From the NCBI GenBank assembly GCA_011799875.1, contig CM022303.1, forward strand, positions 425,931,230 to 425,995,229: DNA of 64,000 nt, read 5' to 3'. Source of the stretch: Thinopyrum elongatum. Its lineage: Eukaryota > Streptophyta > Magnoliopsida > Poales > Poaceae. The notes beneath the pieces were generated by a model that saw only the letters and a list, made by a program, of their open reading frames with translations, did not search any database and was not told where the DNA came from. Of the stretch, positions 34,204 to 44,413 are shown piece after piece. Within the stretch, counting starts at the first letter, position 1; every line of letters starts with the position of its first letter. Made by a program: the position numbers and the translations under genes.

Positions 34204-37200
34204 ATGGCTGCAAAATACCGAGCTCAGTTTGATGGGATTGGTAAGCAGGGGGAGAGCACAAAGACAGGAGGTGGAACCAAGAATGAATTTGGATCAGGTA
34301 GAAGTAAAGGACATGGTGATGGTGCTGCAAAATCTTGGCAGCGAGATGGAGATTGGCTGTGTCCAAATACAGGCTGTGGAAATGTAAATTTTGCATTCCG
34401 TGGTGTCTGTAATCGCTGTGAAGCTGCACGCCCTGCTGGTGTTAGTGGAACAGGTGCTGGTAATGGTGGTCGAGGCTGTGCTATGCGACCTGGAGGCAGG
34501 GTGAATACTACCTCAGCTGTTAAAAAGTTTTTTCAAACCGTGAAAGTGGAGATGTCAGTTGACGATTGGAAGAAGTGGTGCCAATTTAAGAGAATGTACA
34601 TGGAGGACAAGAAATCAACTGAGACTTCCAATGCATTCACATCTGCTGCATCTACAAACTCTGGTGGTAATAAATATCATACTATGAGTTATTATAACCC
34701 GGTGGATATACCATGGCTAATAGATTCAGGGGCCTCTAGACATATGGCTGGCTCTCAAGAAAATTTTGTTGACTATGCTCCTGATTCAAAGAGGCAAAGT
34801 GTAAGGTTAGCTGATGGCTCTTCTCAAACTGTTCTGGGGTCAGGAACAATCATGTGTGGATCTAATATGCCTCTTTTATCAGTATTACATGTCCCCTCGT
34901 TCCCAATTAATCTGTTATCCATTAGTTGCATTACAAGAGAACTTAATTGTGCTGTAATCTTCTTCCCAACATGGTGTTTATTTCTGGAACTTGGGACTTG
35001 GAAAATCCTTGGGACAGGAATTATGCGAGATGGTCTATACTACTTGGATGATGATATGGCACCTATGGCTGCTGCTGTGCTGTCTCAGTCACCATTGGAA
35101 GAATTTCTTCTTCATCATCGCAGGCTGGGACACATGTCCTTTAACACCCTGGGTCAGTTGTATCCTAATCTCTATAATAAACTTTGCAAAGAAAGCCTAG
35201 TATGTGATGCCTGTCAGTATGGGAAGCTAACCCGTAGTATATATACTTCATCTGATCACAGAAGTACGGTGCCATTTCAAACTATCCACTCAGATGTGTG
35301 GGGTCCTAGTGGGGTGTGGTCACTTTATGGATACAAATCTTTTGTTACATTTATTGACTATTGCACTAGGACTACTTGGGTTTATGTACTGAGAAATAAA
35401 AGTGACGTGTTTGAATGCTTTAAGGATTTCCACAACCTAATCAAAAATCAATATGATGCACGGGTGAAAATATTTAGAACTGACAATGGTACAGAATATG
35501 TAAATAATCAATTTGATGAGTATCTATCAAGTTTTGGAATTATCCATCAAACTAGTTGCCCAGGTACTTCCCAGCAGAATGGGTTGGCTGAAAGGAAGAA
35601 CAGACATCTCTTAGAAATCACCCGGTGTATCATGTTGGCTATGAATGTTCCTAAATATTTGTGGGCTGAAGCTGTGATGACAGCAGCTTATTTGATGAAT
35701 AGAATGCCATCCCGGGTACTCAATAACAAAACACCGATTGAGTGTCTAACTGGTGAAACTACATATGTTGTGCCACCAAAGGTATTTGGATGTGTATGTT
35801 TTGTGAGGGATCATAGACCATCGGTTGGCAAGCTTGACCCTAGAGCAGTGAAATGTGTATGTGGTATACTCTGGAAAACAAAAGGGTTATAAATGTTGGT
35901 GCCCATCAGAAAAACGGATGTTTGTAAGCATGGATGTAGTGTTCAGGGAACATGAACCATATTATGGGGAACCAGTAGATTTAACCGATGTCTCCCCTGA
36001 TGATGTTACAGGCCTGGACAACGAGACAGGGGGAGATAGCAGCAGAGAAGACCATGATGTAGCGCCAGAGAAGATGATAGTTGGGGTTATACCTATTGAA
36101 GATGTGCAAGATGATGCAGGGCAAGAGAATGAACAGAGGGAACAACAAAGTGACTCTAATGGAGCATTACAATGGCCAAAACCGAATGAGGAACGAGAAG
36201 TTCAAGTGTTTACACGGAGGCATAGATGGCCAAAACCGAATGAGGAACGAGAAGTTCAAGTGTTTACACGGAGGCATAGAATTGAGAAGGAGCAAGTGCA
36301 GAGGCAAGAACCTAACCCACTGGAGTGTGGTACAGAAACTCAAGAGCTTATTGATACACATGATTTAGATGATGGTATGCTTCCTAATTCTCTTTCACAT
36401 GAAGATTTAGATGCTCCTATTGCTCTTAGGAAGCAACTCCGCACTACTGCTGGGAAATTACCATCAAAACTATCTCCATATGATGTCTCAAATTATGTGT
36501 CATACGCATCCTTGGGTTCCAAGTATAAGTCATTTGTTGCAGCTTTAGATTCTATAGACCCTATACCACATGACTGGCAAGTAGCAATAAAGGACCCAAG
36601 ATGGAGAACAGCAATGTTTGAAGAGATGGAAGCACTTGACAAAAACAATACTTGGATTCTCACCACTCTTCCTGCAGGAAAAAAGACAGTGGGTTGTAAA
36701 TGGGTATTCACTGTAAAACAGACTCCAGAAGGTACAGTGGAGAGGTACAAGGCAAGGTTAGTAGCAAAGGGGTATAGCCAAACCTATGGAATAGATTATG
36801 ATGAAACTTTTGCCCCAGTAGCAAAAATGAACACCATCAGAACAATAATCTCAACTGCAGCAAACCGTAATTGGAAATTGTTTCAAATGGATGTTAAAAA
36901 TGCATTCCTCCATGGAGACTTGCAGGAAGAGGTGTATATGGAGATTCCTCCAGGATTCAATAGCCGTGAGACTGAAGGCAAGGTTTGTAAACTAAAAAAA
37001 TCCCTCTATGGTCTAAAACAATCACCTCGAGCATGGTTTGGAAGGTTTAGGAAAGGAATTTGCTCCTTGGGGTATCAACAAAGCAATGCTGATCACACTC
37101 TCTTCTTTAAACGTCATCGTGATAAGATTACTATACTGACCGTATATGTTGATGATATAGTAATCACAGGGGATGATGTTGAGGAGATATCTTACTTGAA

Positions 37201-38098
37201 GAAGATGATGGCTAAAATATTTGAAGTTAAAGACTTGGGCTATCTTCATTATTTTCTAGGGATTGAAGTTGCTTATGGGGCACAAGGTATTTACCTCTCT
37301 CAAATGAAGTATGTACTTGATCTTCTTAATGAAACAGGTATGTTAGGATGCAAACCAGCGGCCACACCTATTGAGCAAAATCATCGTACCTTGGCAGACT
37401 CAGGTGACCCCGTGGACAAATACCAATATCAGAGGTTAGTTGGCCGGTTAATCTATTTATCGCACACAAGGCCAGATATTGCATATGCAGTTAGTGTTGT
37501 AAGTCGTTATATGCATGATCCTCGTTCAGGCCATCTAGAAGTGGTAAATCGAATTTTGAGATATCTAAAAGGCTGTCCAGGGAAGGGAATCTTATTTTCT
37601 AATCATGGACATTTAAAGGTAGAGGGATATGTTGATGCAGATTGGGCTGGATGTCTAGATGATAGACGATCTACATCAGATTATTGTGTGTTTGTTGGAG
37701 ATAATCTAGTTTGTTGGAGAAGTAAAAAGCAAAATGTGGTGGCACGATCTACTGCTGAGGCAGAATTCAGGTCTATGGCTTCTGGTTTATGTGAACTGAT
37801 GTGGTTGAGGATATTACTATCTGAGCTCGGTCTATTTGATGGAGGACCACTACAACTCTATTGTGATAACCAAGCTGCAATTAATATAGTGCATAATCCA
37901 GTTCAGCATGATAGAACTAAGCATGTTGAAATTGATAGACATTTCATTAGAGAGAAGTTAGATGAGGGGAGTCTCCGTGTTACTTTTGTTAGATCTGATA
38001 GTCAATTGGCAGATGTACTTACAAAAGGTGTTAGTGTTGTGTCTTTTGTAAACTTATGTAGCAAGATGGGACTCATGGATATATTTGCCCCATCTTGA
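34204..38098 (+). pseudogene. copia polyprotein with an N-terminal RanBP2-type zinc finger, one frameshift
   Basis: The protein starts MAAKYRAQFDGIG. At about residues 47-77 lies a RanBP2/NZF zinc finger: GDWLCPNTGC, then GNVNFAFRGVCNRCEAARP, with four cysteines in the family spacing. I see no copia capsid (UBN2) domain and no CCHC knuckle. The aspartic protease motif LIDSGASRHM follows, then the GAG-pre-integrase HRRLGHMS, then integrase with HSDVWGP, RTDNGTE and QQNGLAERKNR as the D, D, E positions. A frameshift near 35855-35890 moves to a second frame with reverse transcriptase (AFLHGDLQEEVYME, active site YVDDIV) and RNase H (DADWAGCLDDRRSTS). A 54 bp in-frame tandem duplication lies at 36173-36280. 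The frame ends at 38098. The enzyme calls are certain; the origin of the zinc finger is inference. Confidence 0.93.
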
Positions 38099-38105
38099 GG
38101 GGGAG

Positions 38106-38254
38106 TGTTGAAGGTCCCAGCTTAGAAATATAGAACTGTGAAGGGACTAATATGTAACTTGTACATTGTATATATTAAGATGAAGGAAGAGCACCTGAAG
38201 TGGATCGAAGCTTCAGGAAGACAGAAAAATTCCCCACTGTGAGTTCATCCAACA
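38106..38254 (+). repeat. 3' LTR of the copia element (149 bp)
   Basis: Begins TGTTGAAGGTCCC right after a purine tract, ends CCAACA, and is followed by the TSD ATTTC. Confidence 0.95.
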
Positions 38255-38640
38255 ATTTCTAAAAAAAGAAGCACACACATGGATCACGATGCCGAGCGAG
38301 AGTGAAAAAGTCACGTGTTATATGATGCTTCCACAAAAAGCTTAACGTCGAAGCAATGTCGCCACACAAGCTTGTGATGTTCCATCCCATTGAAATATTT
38401 GCTAGTCCTTGAGAAGATCATGTTCCGTCCCATTGAAATACCAACTTTGATGGGTTGAAATGGGACATATATTTCCTAAATAAGAAGGTTGAAGGAGATA
38501 AGTTGAAAATGCTGAGTTACTCTCGAATCCATGTCCTTAGCACATGCAGAAAACATGCCGAGGTGAGAGTTGAAGAAGTTGCCACGTAGTACTACGTGTT
38601 TCCGCAAAAACTTAGTGTTTAAGCAAAGCTGCGCGATCAT
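38255..38640. repeat. right part of the intronic tandem array
   Basis: It resumes the unit interrupted by the copia (CACACACATGGATCACGATG at about 38271) and includes another AAGCAATGTCGCCACAC copy at about 38351. It also repeats the phrase around ACTTTGATGGGTTGAAATGG (about 38446), first seen at 31554-31573. Confidence 0.78.
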
Positions 38641-38761
38641 TGTACTGTTTACTTATACTGTGGTCATTGCTCTTTTGGACATTATATAACCTTTTTGCAT
38701 GGTGTCTTTGTAAATCTTTTTTACAGGTGAACACTAAGTTTTTGAGGAAAAAGTAGCTAGC

Positions 38762-40970
38762 ATGGACGAGGGCAATTTTCAGCACTGGCTAGAGGCATGG
38801 TTTCAGGCATCTCGGATGAATTCACCCATTGAGCTGGGGACAAACAACGAAGCTGGTCCGGCTGAAGGTACTGGCTTCAGTAGAAAAGCAGACAAAATAC
38901 CTAAGAGGAAAAAGCACAGGCCCAAGGTAGTCAAAGAGAAAAAAATAGCCAAAATACAGAAGTATACAACTGCAAAGCATGCCAAGAAGAAGGAGACTCG
39001 CTCAACTGGCAAGAGGAAATATGTCCGCAAAAAGGGACTAAACGCAACAACGAACCAACCTCCAGCAGAAGATTCTGATATGCAGAACAGAGCTGAAAAA
39101 ATAAAAGCCAGGAGAAGCTTGAAGTTCAATGAGGATGATCGGCAAAAAAATGCTGATCTAGCATCACAAGCCCAGGTTACTGAAGCGTCTTTCAATCCAG
39201 AGGATCCTCGGTCATCAATATATGCAACTGAAAGAACTCATGCGCAGGTGGCATGTCATTGGGGGGGCACCAGCAGCTCAATAAATGCCAACCCCAAAGC
39301 TTGTACAAGAGAAGCTGTGACAATGGACGGATTTTCTGTGCAGAGCGATTGTTGGAGCTTTGCTACCAATCGGAACAACCATAATGAAGCTTCTTTTGGT
39401 CTTCATAATTCTTACGATTTTCCCCATATTCTTGCACCAGTAGGTAATCAGAGAGAGCATAATGCTGTCAATGGTCCTATGGTTTGTTTAGACACAAGCT
39501 TTCTGTACTCAAATAGTTCAAGGACAATCCATAATGATCCCCATTCCAGCAGTTCTCGAGGATCTTATCTTACTGAAACTTGCCAACAGATGAGATCAGA
39601 GTCTCAAAAGAATCAGCTGATTGGAGCTGTGGGCGAGTTTTCTTCCTCGTCAGTACATCTTCCCAGTAAGTGGAATACAAATGAAGTTTCAGCAACAAAC
39701 TCTGGAGTTTTTAACTTGGCTGATGTCCAGAGGTCGATGGCCCTTGATAAATCACCGTGCCACCAAGGAATGATTAGCTCTGGGATCTCTGAACTCAGCA
39801 GGGTCCAACAACATAACCAACCTACCCTGTCCCTGTGTGACACCAGCGACACAGTTTTTGTTGCTTCGCCTGACAAACAGTCCAGATACATAAATTCTCT
39901 TGGAGGAAACAATGTACTACCAAATAATATCCAGAGGATGGGAAGCCATCAACTTCAGTCTTTGGAAGTCGGACCTACTCTGCATTACTCCATTGACAAA
40001 GATTGTAGTATTGCTTTACCTGGCAAACAGCCAAGATACTCGACTGCAGAGCACACACAATTGCCCAGTGGTACTGAGAATCCATTTATAGAAAACTATA
40101 TCCCCAGTGGTGGTATTCATCAACTCCGGTACTTGGAAAAACGCATGGTTAAGGGGCCAGAATCAGTTCCAGAAACACATGGCGCGTCTGCTTATGATGA
40201 TACTGTGAACAACTACTGCATTGCTATTCATGGCGAGCAGATCACACACACAGGAGTTGAAGCTGTTGGGAAACCAGTAAGTAAATCATCAAGAGCTAAA
40301 CGCCGTTTGCTAGATGCTTCTGGAGAAAACAAAGAAGCAAACCCCACCAAAAAGCCAAAGAGGGGCCGTCCAAGAAAGGAAGAAAGCAATGGGAAGCCAA
40401 AAGGCAGAGGCACAAGGAAAGAAACTGCTCGTCGTGCAAAACGTTTATCGTCAAAAGACAAATGCACCAACAATGAGCCTATTTCTTGTGGATCTGAATT
40501 TTCTGCAGGAACTACTACTAAGGTGACAACGTCGGAGTCTAAAAGAAGTGCGGAGAGACCAAGCATTTTGGAGATCTCTGACCATGATAATTATAGAAGC
40601 ATCGGTTTCGAGCATATTGATGGAGCCATTACTGAAGTTATAGCACTATCAGCTGATCCTTCAGACGCCGTAATTGGAAAGTTCAAGCTTTTATACACTA
40701 GCAAATCAGATAAAGTTATGGCAGCTGCTTGTAATAAAGGCACATCTGATGCGCTGGTTCCATTTCTGAGAAATGCAAATAAAAGACGTTCTCGACCCAG
40801 GGTGGACATCGATCCAGTAGCCTCTTTGATGTGGAACTTACGAATTGCACCAAATATGAGTGACGACGCTGGAGGCATGGACAAGGATAAAGAGAAGTTT
40901 CTTGATGAGGAAAGAAGAGTGTTCCGGGGGAGAATCAATGCATTTATTGCTCGCATGCACCTGGTTCAGG
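38762..40970 (+). CDS. exon 3: N-terminal half of the DME/ROS1-like protein, intact frame
   Basis: 736 uninterrupted codons plus one base, so no decay is visible in this exon. It is mostly low-complexity Ser/Asn/His-rich sequence, as expected for the poorly conserved DME N-terminus, between a lysine-rich block near residues 40-100 and the conserved block that precedes the glycosylase domain (residues about 620-736, including FKLLYTSKSDKVM and RPRVDIDPVASLMWNLRI). The donor GTATGA follows at 40971. If intron 3 is retained, the frame ends at 41084 after 38 unrelated codons, which would make a 774-residue N-terminal protein without catalytic residues. The start is preceded by a TAG only five bases upstream. 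Confidence 0.88.
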
Positions 40971-41469
40971 GTATGAATTCTATTTTCAACATCAAATTTG
41001 TAGTGCGCTCTCTTTGGTATATAGTACTCCCTATGGTCACACAAAAGTTCGTTACCTCCTTGAGCATGCAAGTTGTTTTTATTTAGGTCCTAAAAGATTT
41101 AGATTGATCTCACCTCATCATAGCATAGTTTTTTCGTAGAAAGTAGCACGCGGCAGATATGTGTTTTATATCGTGATAATGGTCTAAATTGCATTTGTGA
41201 GACTGATCCTGAATTTTTTTTGAAGTAGTTAGGGTTTGCATCCGAAAAGAAGATCAGTTGATTGCATTTGAACAGTGCTTCTGAATTTTAGTTAAGAAAA
41301 CAATGCTTCAGAATGTTACATGGACCACCATCATGCATCATCACAATATATGAATGGAAGAGATGGCTCTTTCTTATTGTTACATGATTATGGTTACATG
41401 TGTGTTAGGTTACAGTTCAGATGCGTTTTTGGCTTGCACAATAAACTTCAATACTGGATCTCTTTACAG

Positions 41470-41560
41470 GGGATAGACGATTCTCTGCTTGGAAAGGATC
41501 AGTTGTTGACTCGGTTGTGGGTGTATATCTTACTCAGAATGTTGCCGACCATCTTTCTAG
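41470..41560 (+). CDS. exon 4: start of the glycosylase domain
   Basis: Bounded by CTTTACAG and GTGAAA. It codes for a block nearly identical in pattern to the DME/ROS1 family (WKGSVVDSVVGVYLTQNVAD). The phase matches exon 3 (one base carried in) and exon 5 (two bases carried out), which supports all three exon boundaries. Confidence 0.92.
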
Positions 41561-41695
41561 GTGAAAGCAAACTTCTAGCCTATTTAATTTATTGAGAATT
41601 AAATTCTAGCCTATCTGGAATAAGTATACTGCTTCTAGTTCGCATGTTATTGTTTCAACATTAGTCTAACTACCATTATTTAAAAAAAAATCCAG

Positions 41696-43213
41696 TTCTG
41701 CTTTCATGGCGGTTGCTGCGAAATTTCCAGTCAAACCAGAAGGCCCTGAGGGATCTACAGCAGAGATGTCTCATATGCCTCCTGGACAGAAAGATAGCTG
41801 TTCTGGACTATTTGGTGATTCTTTCAAGCTGAAAGGGAAGTTCTCTGTTGAAGAGATACTTAATACCGAGTTTCATGAACGAAGTAACAGTAACGAATTG
41901 ATTGGAAGTTCTTCTGGAGATGGATTCAACTTTGCAGCAGGAAAATTTTCTGTTCCATATAGGGAGTCCCTAACTGACCTCCATGAAAATAGGCAATCAA
42001 AATTTGCTGTCCCAGAAAGTGGCATTGCAAGCGTGGTAGAAGCTGAAGTATCAATGGAGGATGCTATTTCTTCACAAAATTCTTCTGTTTCTTCTCAACA
42101 TTCGCCAGATTACCCTTTTCACAGAACTGATCCAATGGGGTTCAGTTTGTTGCCATACTTCCCAGAAAAGGACCACATGATGATAAATTTATCCAATAGG
42201 ATGACAAGTTCAACTGGACATGCAGAGCATCCACCAATGCAAGATTTCCAGAACATGCATAATGATATGGTCGGATCATCAGAATATGGAGTTAATCTTC
42301 TTCCAGTCCCAGGTGTGAATAAAGATGTGTTGCTTGATCTAAACAGAACTTATCAGGTTTATGCCTCCTATCTCTAGAATGGCCATGTGGATTTTCCGTT
42401 TTTCAGCCATCTGGACAATTCATTCTGCACAGGCCTTGATAGCATGTTTCATCCAAATGTTACACAACCTGAGGCTAGTTTTTATCAGTTACCATCTGCT
42501 TCTACCGTGTCCAACAGAAAGAAAACCAAGAGGCTGATTGTTCAAGCAATGTTCTATATTGTATGGATGAGTCACTAGTCCAGCAGAAGTCCCATTTTCC
42601 TACCGAGCCTTCGGAAAATGAGAATTTTTCACCAATAATGAAACAAAATTTTCAGCCATTAATTAGTTCAGTGGATGCGTCACTTTCTAAGGAACAGTTA
42701 TTTTGCGAATACAAATTTTCAAGCAAGGACACTGAAGTTCCATTTGCGCAACAGCATGAGTGTTCAAATTCGCAAGAGGTATACAGAACAAGGGCAAAGC
42801 AAATGGGCGGTCAGTCAGGATGCAGCCAACCCCAACTGGGAAACATTATCAGACTTCAGGCAGAAACATGTGAGAATTATTGTTCTTCAAACTTGTGTGA
42901 AAACCAGAATGCTCATTCACAGGTCTCACAGGGAGTTGCAGATCCCATAAGGAAATCAAAAATTACTCGAAAAGTTTCATCGGAAGTTCCTACAGATGAA
43001 TCAAAAGGAAAGAAGATGCATGGACCTACAAAGAAAACTTATGATTGGGAAAAAATGCGAAAAGAATTGTTCGGCAATGACGGAGATAAACCAAGAAGTG
43101 ATGATACAAAAGATTCGGTTGATTGGGAAGCAGTACGGCAAGCAGATGTGAAAGACATATCTGAAACCATTAGAGAGCGAGGACTGAACAATATGCTAGC
43201 AGGCCGAATAAAA
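41696..43213 (+). pseudogene. exon 5 of the DME/ROS1-like gene, with stop and frameshift
   Basis: It opens in frame with the conserved SSAFMAVAAKFP block. The frame meets TAG at 42375-42377, yet the same frame remains open from 42378 to 42578 (NGHVDFPFFSHLDN, then FHPNVTQPEASFYQLPSAS). This shows a nonsense change rather than an exon end. The next conserved part (KTYDWEKMRKELFG, DSVDWEAVRQADVKDISE) is in the frame shifted by two bases, so a shift occurred between about 42476 and 42575. A consensus donor GTAAGT follows at 43214. Confidence 0.85.
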
Positions 43214-43360
43214 GTAAGTCTGGTATAAGGAAGCTTTTTAACAAAATGACAGGGCTGAAAACTCTAGCCAATCAAACATGTCCACATTTCAACTGTGGTA
43301 CATGTTTGATTTACAATATTAAATTTGCCCATTTTAATCTATTGGTCATTCGCTGTGCAG

Positions 43361-43440
43361 GAATTTCTAAACCGATTGGTGAGAGACCATGGAAGCATTG
43401 ATCTTGAATGGCTGAGAGATCTCGAACCAGAAAAAGCAAA
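43361..43440 (+). CDS. exon 6: last recognisable exon of the DME/ROS1-like gene
   Basis: Acceptor GCTGTGCAG, donor GTAGGT at 43441. It codes for EFLNRLVRDHGSIDLEWLRD and LEPEKAK, the linker just before the catalytic helix-hairpin-helix block. In related genes the next exon continues with a YLLS...GLGLKS block, which I could not find anywhere to the right. Confidence 0.88.
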
Positions 43441-44110
43441 GTAGGTAACCAATTACATTTTAAGAAAACTATCAGAACTATTGACTTAGTGATCTTATAG
43501 GCCGTTCCGTCCTTTAAAACAAGTCTAAGAGTTAACCATGTAGTTGTGTTGAAAACATCATAAGTAAATATTTTGTACTTCTATATAGACTTCTCAAATT
43601 TTGGGTTTTGCACCCTACAGTCTCTATCTTGCCATTCCATGATGGCACACTGCCTAGGAATCGACAGCTAGAAGTGCATCCTTGTCAGCTTTCATGCTTC
43701 TAACAGGGCTGCAACCGGGCCCTGTGCCGAATTTGAGATTACACCTTCCATATCAGAAAAAGACCAAACTATTTATGAAATTAAGTTGTATGATACTGAT
43801 GCCATAGTTTTATCTAAGGGCTTGTATAAGTGTTTGCGGGTACTGGCAATTATTCTTGTTGCCACATGGGATAGATAATGCACTTGTTTTCAAGCATTCT
43901 TTTCACGAATATGCAAAAGGCTTGCATCTCCTTGCCCTAAAACAAGGGAGAGTTTTGCATATCTCGTGGTTCGTCGATTGAACCATGCACCTAGTCACAA
44001 CACAATGCGATTACTCTCTGGGCATGATTAGCATCACACCCTTTGCACCAGCTAGCTTTGCGCCTCTGGTCCCAAGCACGAGCTGTCAGGCTCTTAAACC
44101 TGACGAAGCT
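43441..44110 (+). other. intron 6 remnant and truncation zone of the gene
   Basis: AT-rich, intron-like sequence after the donor at 43441. No exon with family similarity was seen in three frames. At about 44110 it passes into copia internal sequence, which marks or lies near the break that removed the 3' half of the gene. Confidence 0.5.
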
Positions 44111-44128
44111 GAATATCAGCACTTAGAA

Positions 44129-44413
44129 CTAAAGACAGTAGAGATGTAGTGTTTCACCTCTGGGTGATGAAGCCTGCGTCGTCTGATCTGCTCCTGCAAT
44201 AGGTCTGTCACCTAGCGGTGCATTAAGGACATAAATCTTCTGTGCAGCAATGAGGATAATCCTCAGATCACGGACCCAGTCCGCATCATTGCTACTATCA
44301 TCTTTCAACTTAGTTTTCTCTAGGAACATATCAAAAAATAAACGGGGAGCTACATCGCGAGCTATTGATCTACAACAACATAGATATGCAAAAACTATCA
44401 GGACTAAGTTCAT
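44129..44413 (-). pseudogene. copia gag N-terminal fragment
   Basis: The frame contains KLKDDSSNDADWVRDLRIIL then IAAQKIYVLNAPLGDRPIAG, the start of the copia gag of the BARE/Angela group. It ends soon after, at the truncation of the element. The hydrophobic lead-in at the N-terminus is probably leader sequence read in frame. Confidence 0.75.

Larger units (their letters stand above)
33529..38254 (+). mobile_element. young Ty1/copia retrotransposon with short LTRs, inserted in intron 2
   Basis: LTRs of 149 bp lie at 33529-33677 and 38106-38254. The 3' LTR starts TGTTGAAGG and ends CCAACA. The 5' LTR is the same by eye except TG to TA at its first two bases. The TSD ATTTC is at 33524-33528 and 38255-38259, within one unit of the intronic array. 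A PBS follows the 5' LTR and a purine run GAGGGGGAG (38097-38105) precedes the 3' LTR. The order protease-integrase-RT-RNase H is that of copia. It has the same orientation as the host gene. The near-identical LTRs suggest a recent insertion. Confidence 0.96.
38727..43440 (+). pseudogene. DEMETER/ROS1-type 5-methylcytosine DNA glycosylase/lyase, truncated
   Basis: Enzymes of this family remove 5-methylcytosine in the nucleus and start active DNA demethylation. Exon 3 (38727-40970) starts translation at 38762 with MDEGNFQHWLEAWF. It carries the basic motif KKHRPKVVKEKK, the family signature GKRKYVRKKG, an AT-hook-like KRGRPRKEE near residue 540, and ends with RRVFRGRINAFIARMHLVQ. Exon 4 (41470-41560) gives DRRFSAWKGSVVDSVVGVYL then TQNVADHLS, the first block of the glycosylase domain. 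Exon 5 (41696-43213) begins SSAFMAVAAKFP, then has a TAG stop at 42375-42377 and a frameshift at about 42476-42575. It ends with ETIRERGLNNMLAGRIK. Exon 6 (43361-43440) gives EFLNRLVRDHGSIDLEWLRD. No later exon is found: the helix-hairpin-helix lysine and aspartate, the 4Fe-4S cysteines and the C-terminal domain are missing. Splice sites are consensus; the family call is very strong. Confidence 0.92.

Noticed and set aside
40971..41084. 38-codon extension of exon 3 as genuine protein end
   Set aside because: It begins at a consensus donor and the conserved family sequence resumes at 41470 in matching phase, so this is intron.
42357..42406. Possible 50 bp intron in exon 5 that would bypass the stop
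   Set aside because: Too short for a typical plant intron, and splicing it produces another stop within 11 codons; the unspliced frame keeps protein-like sequence after the stop.
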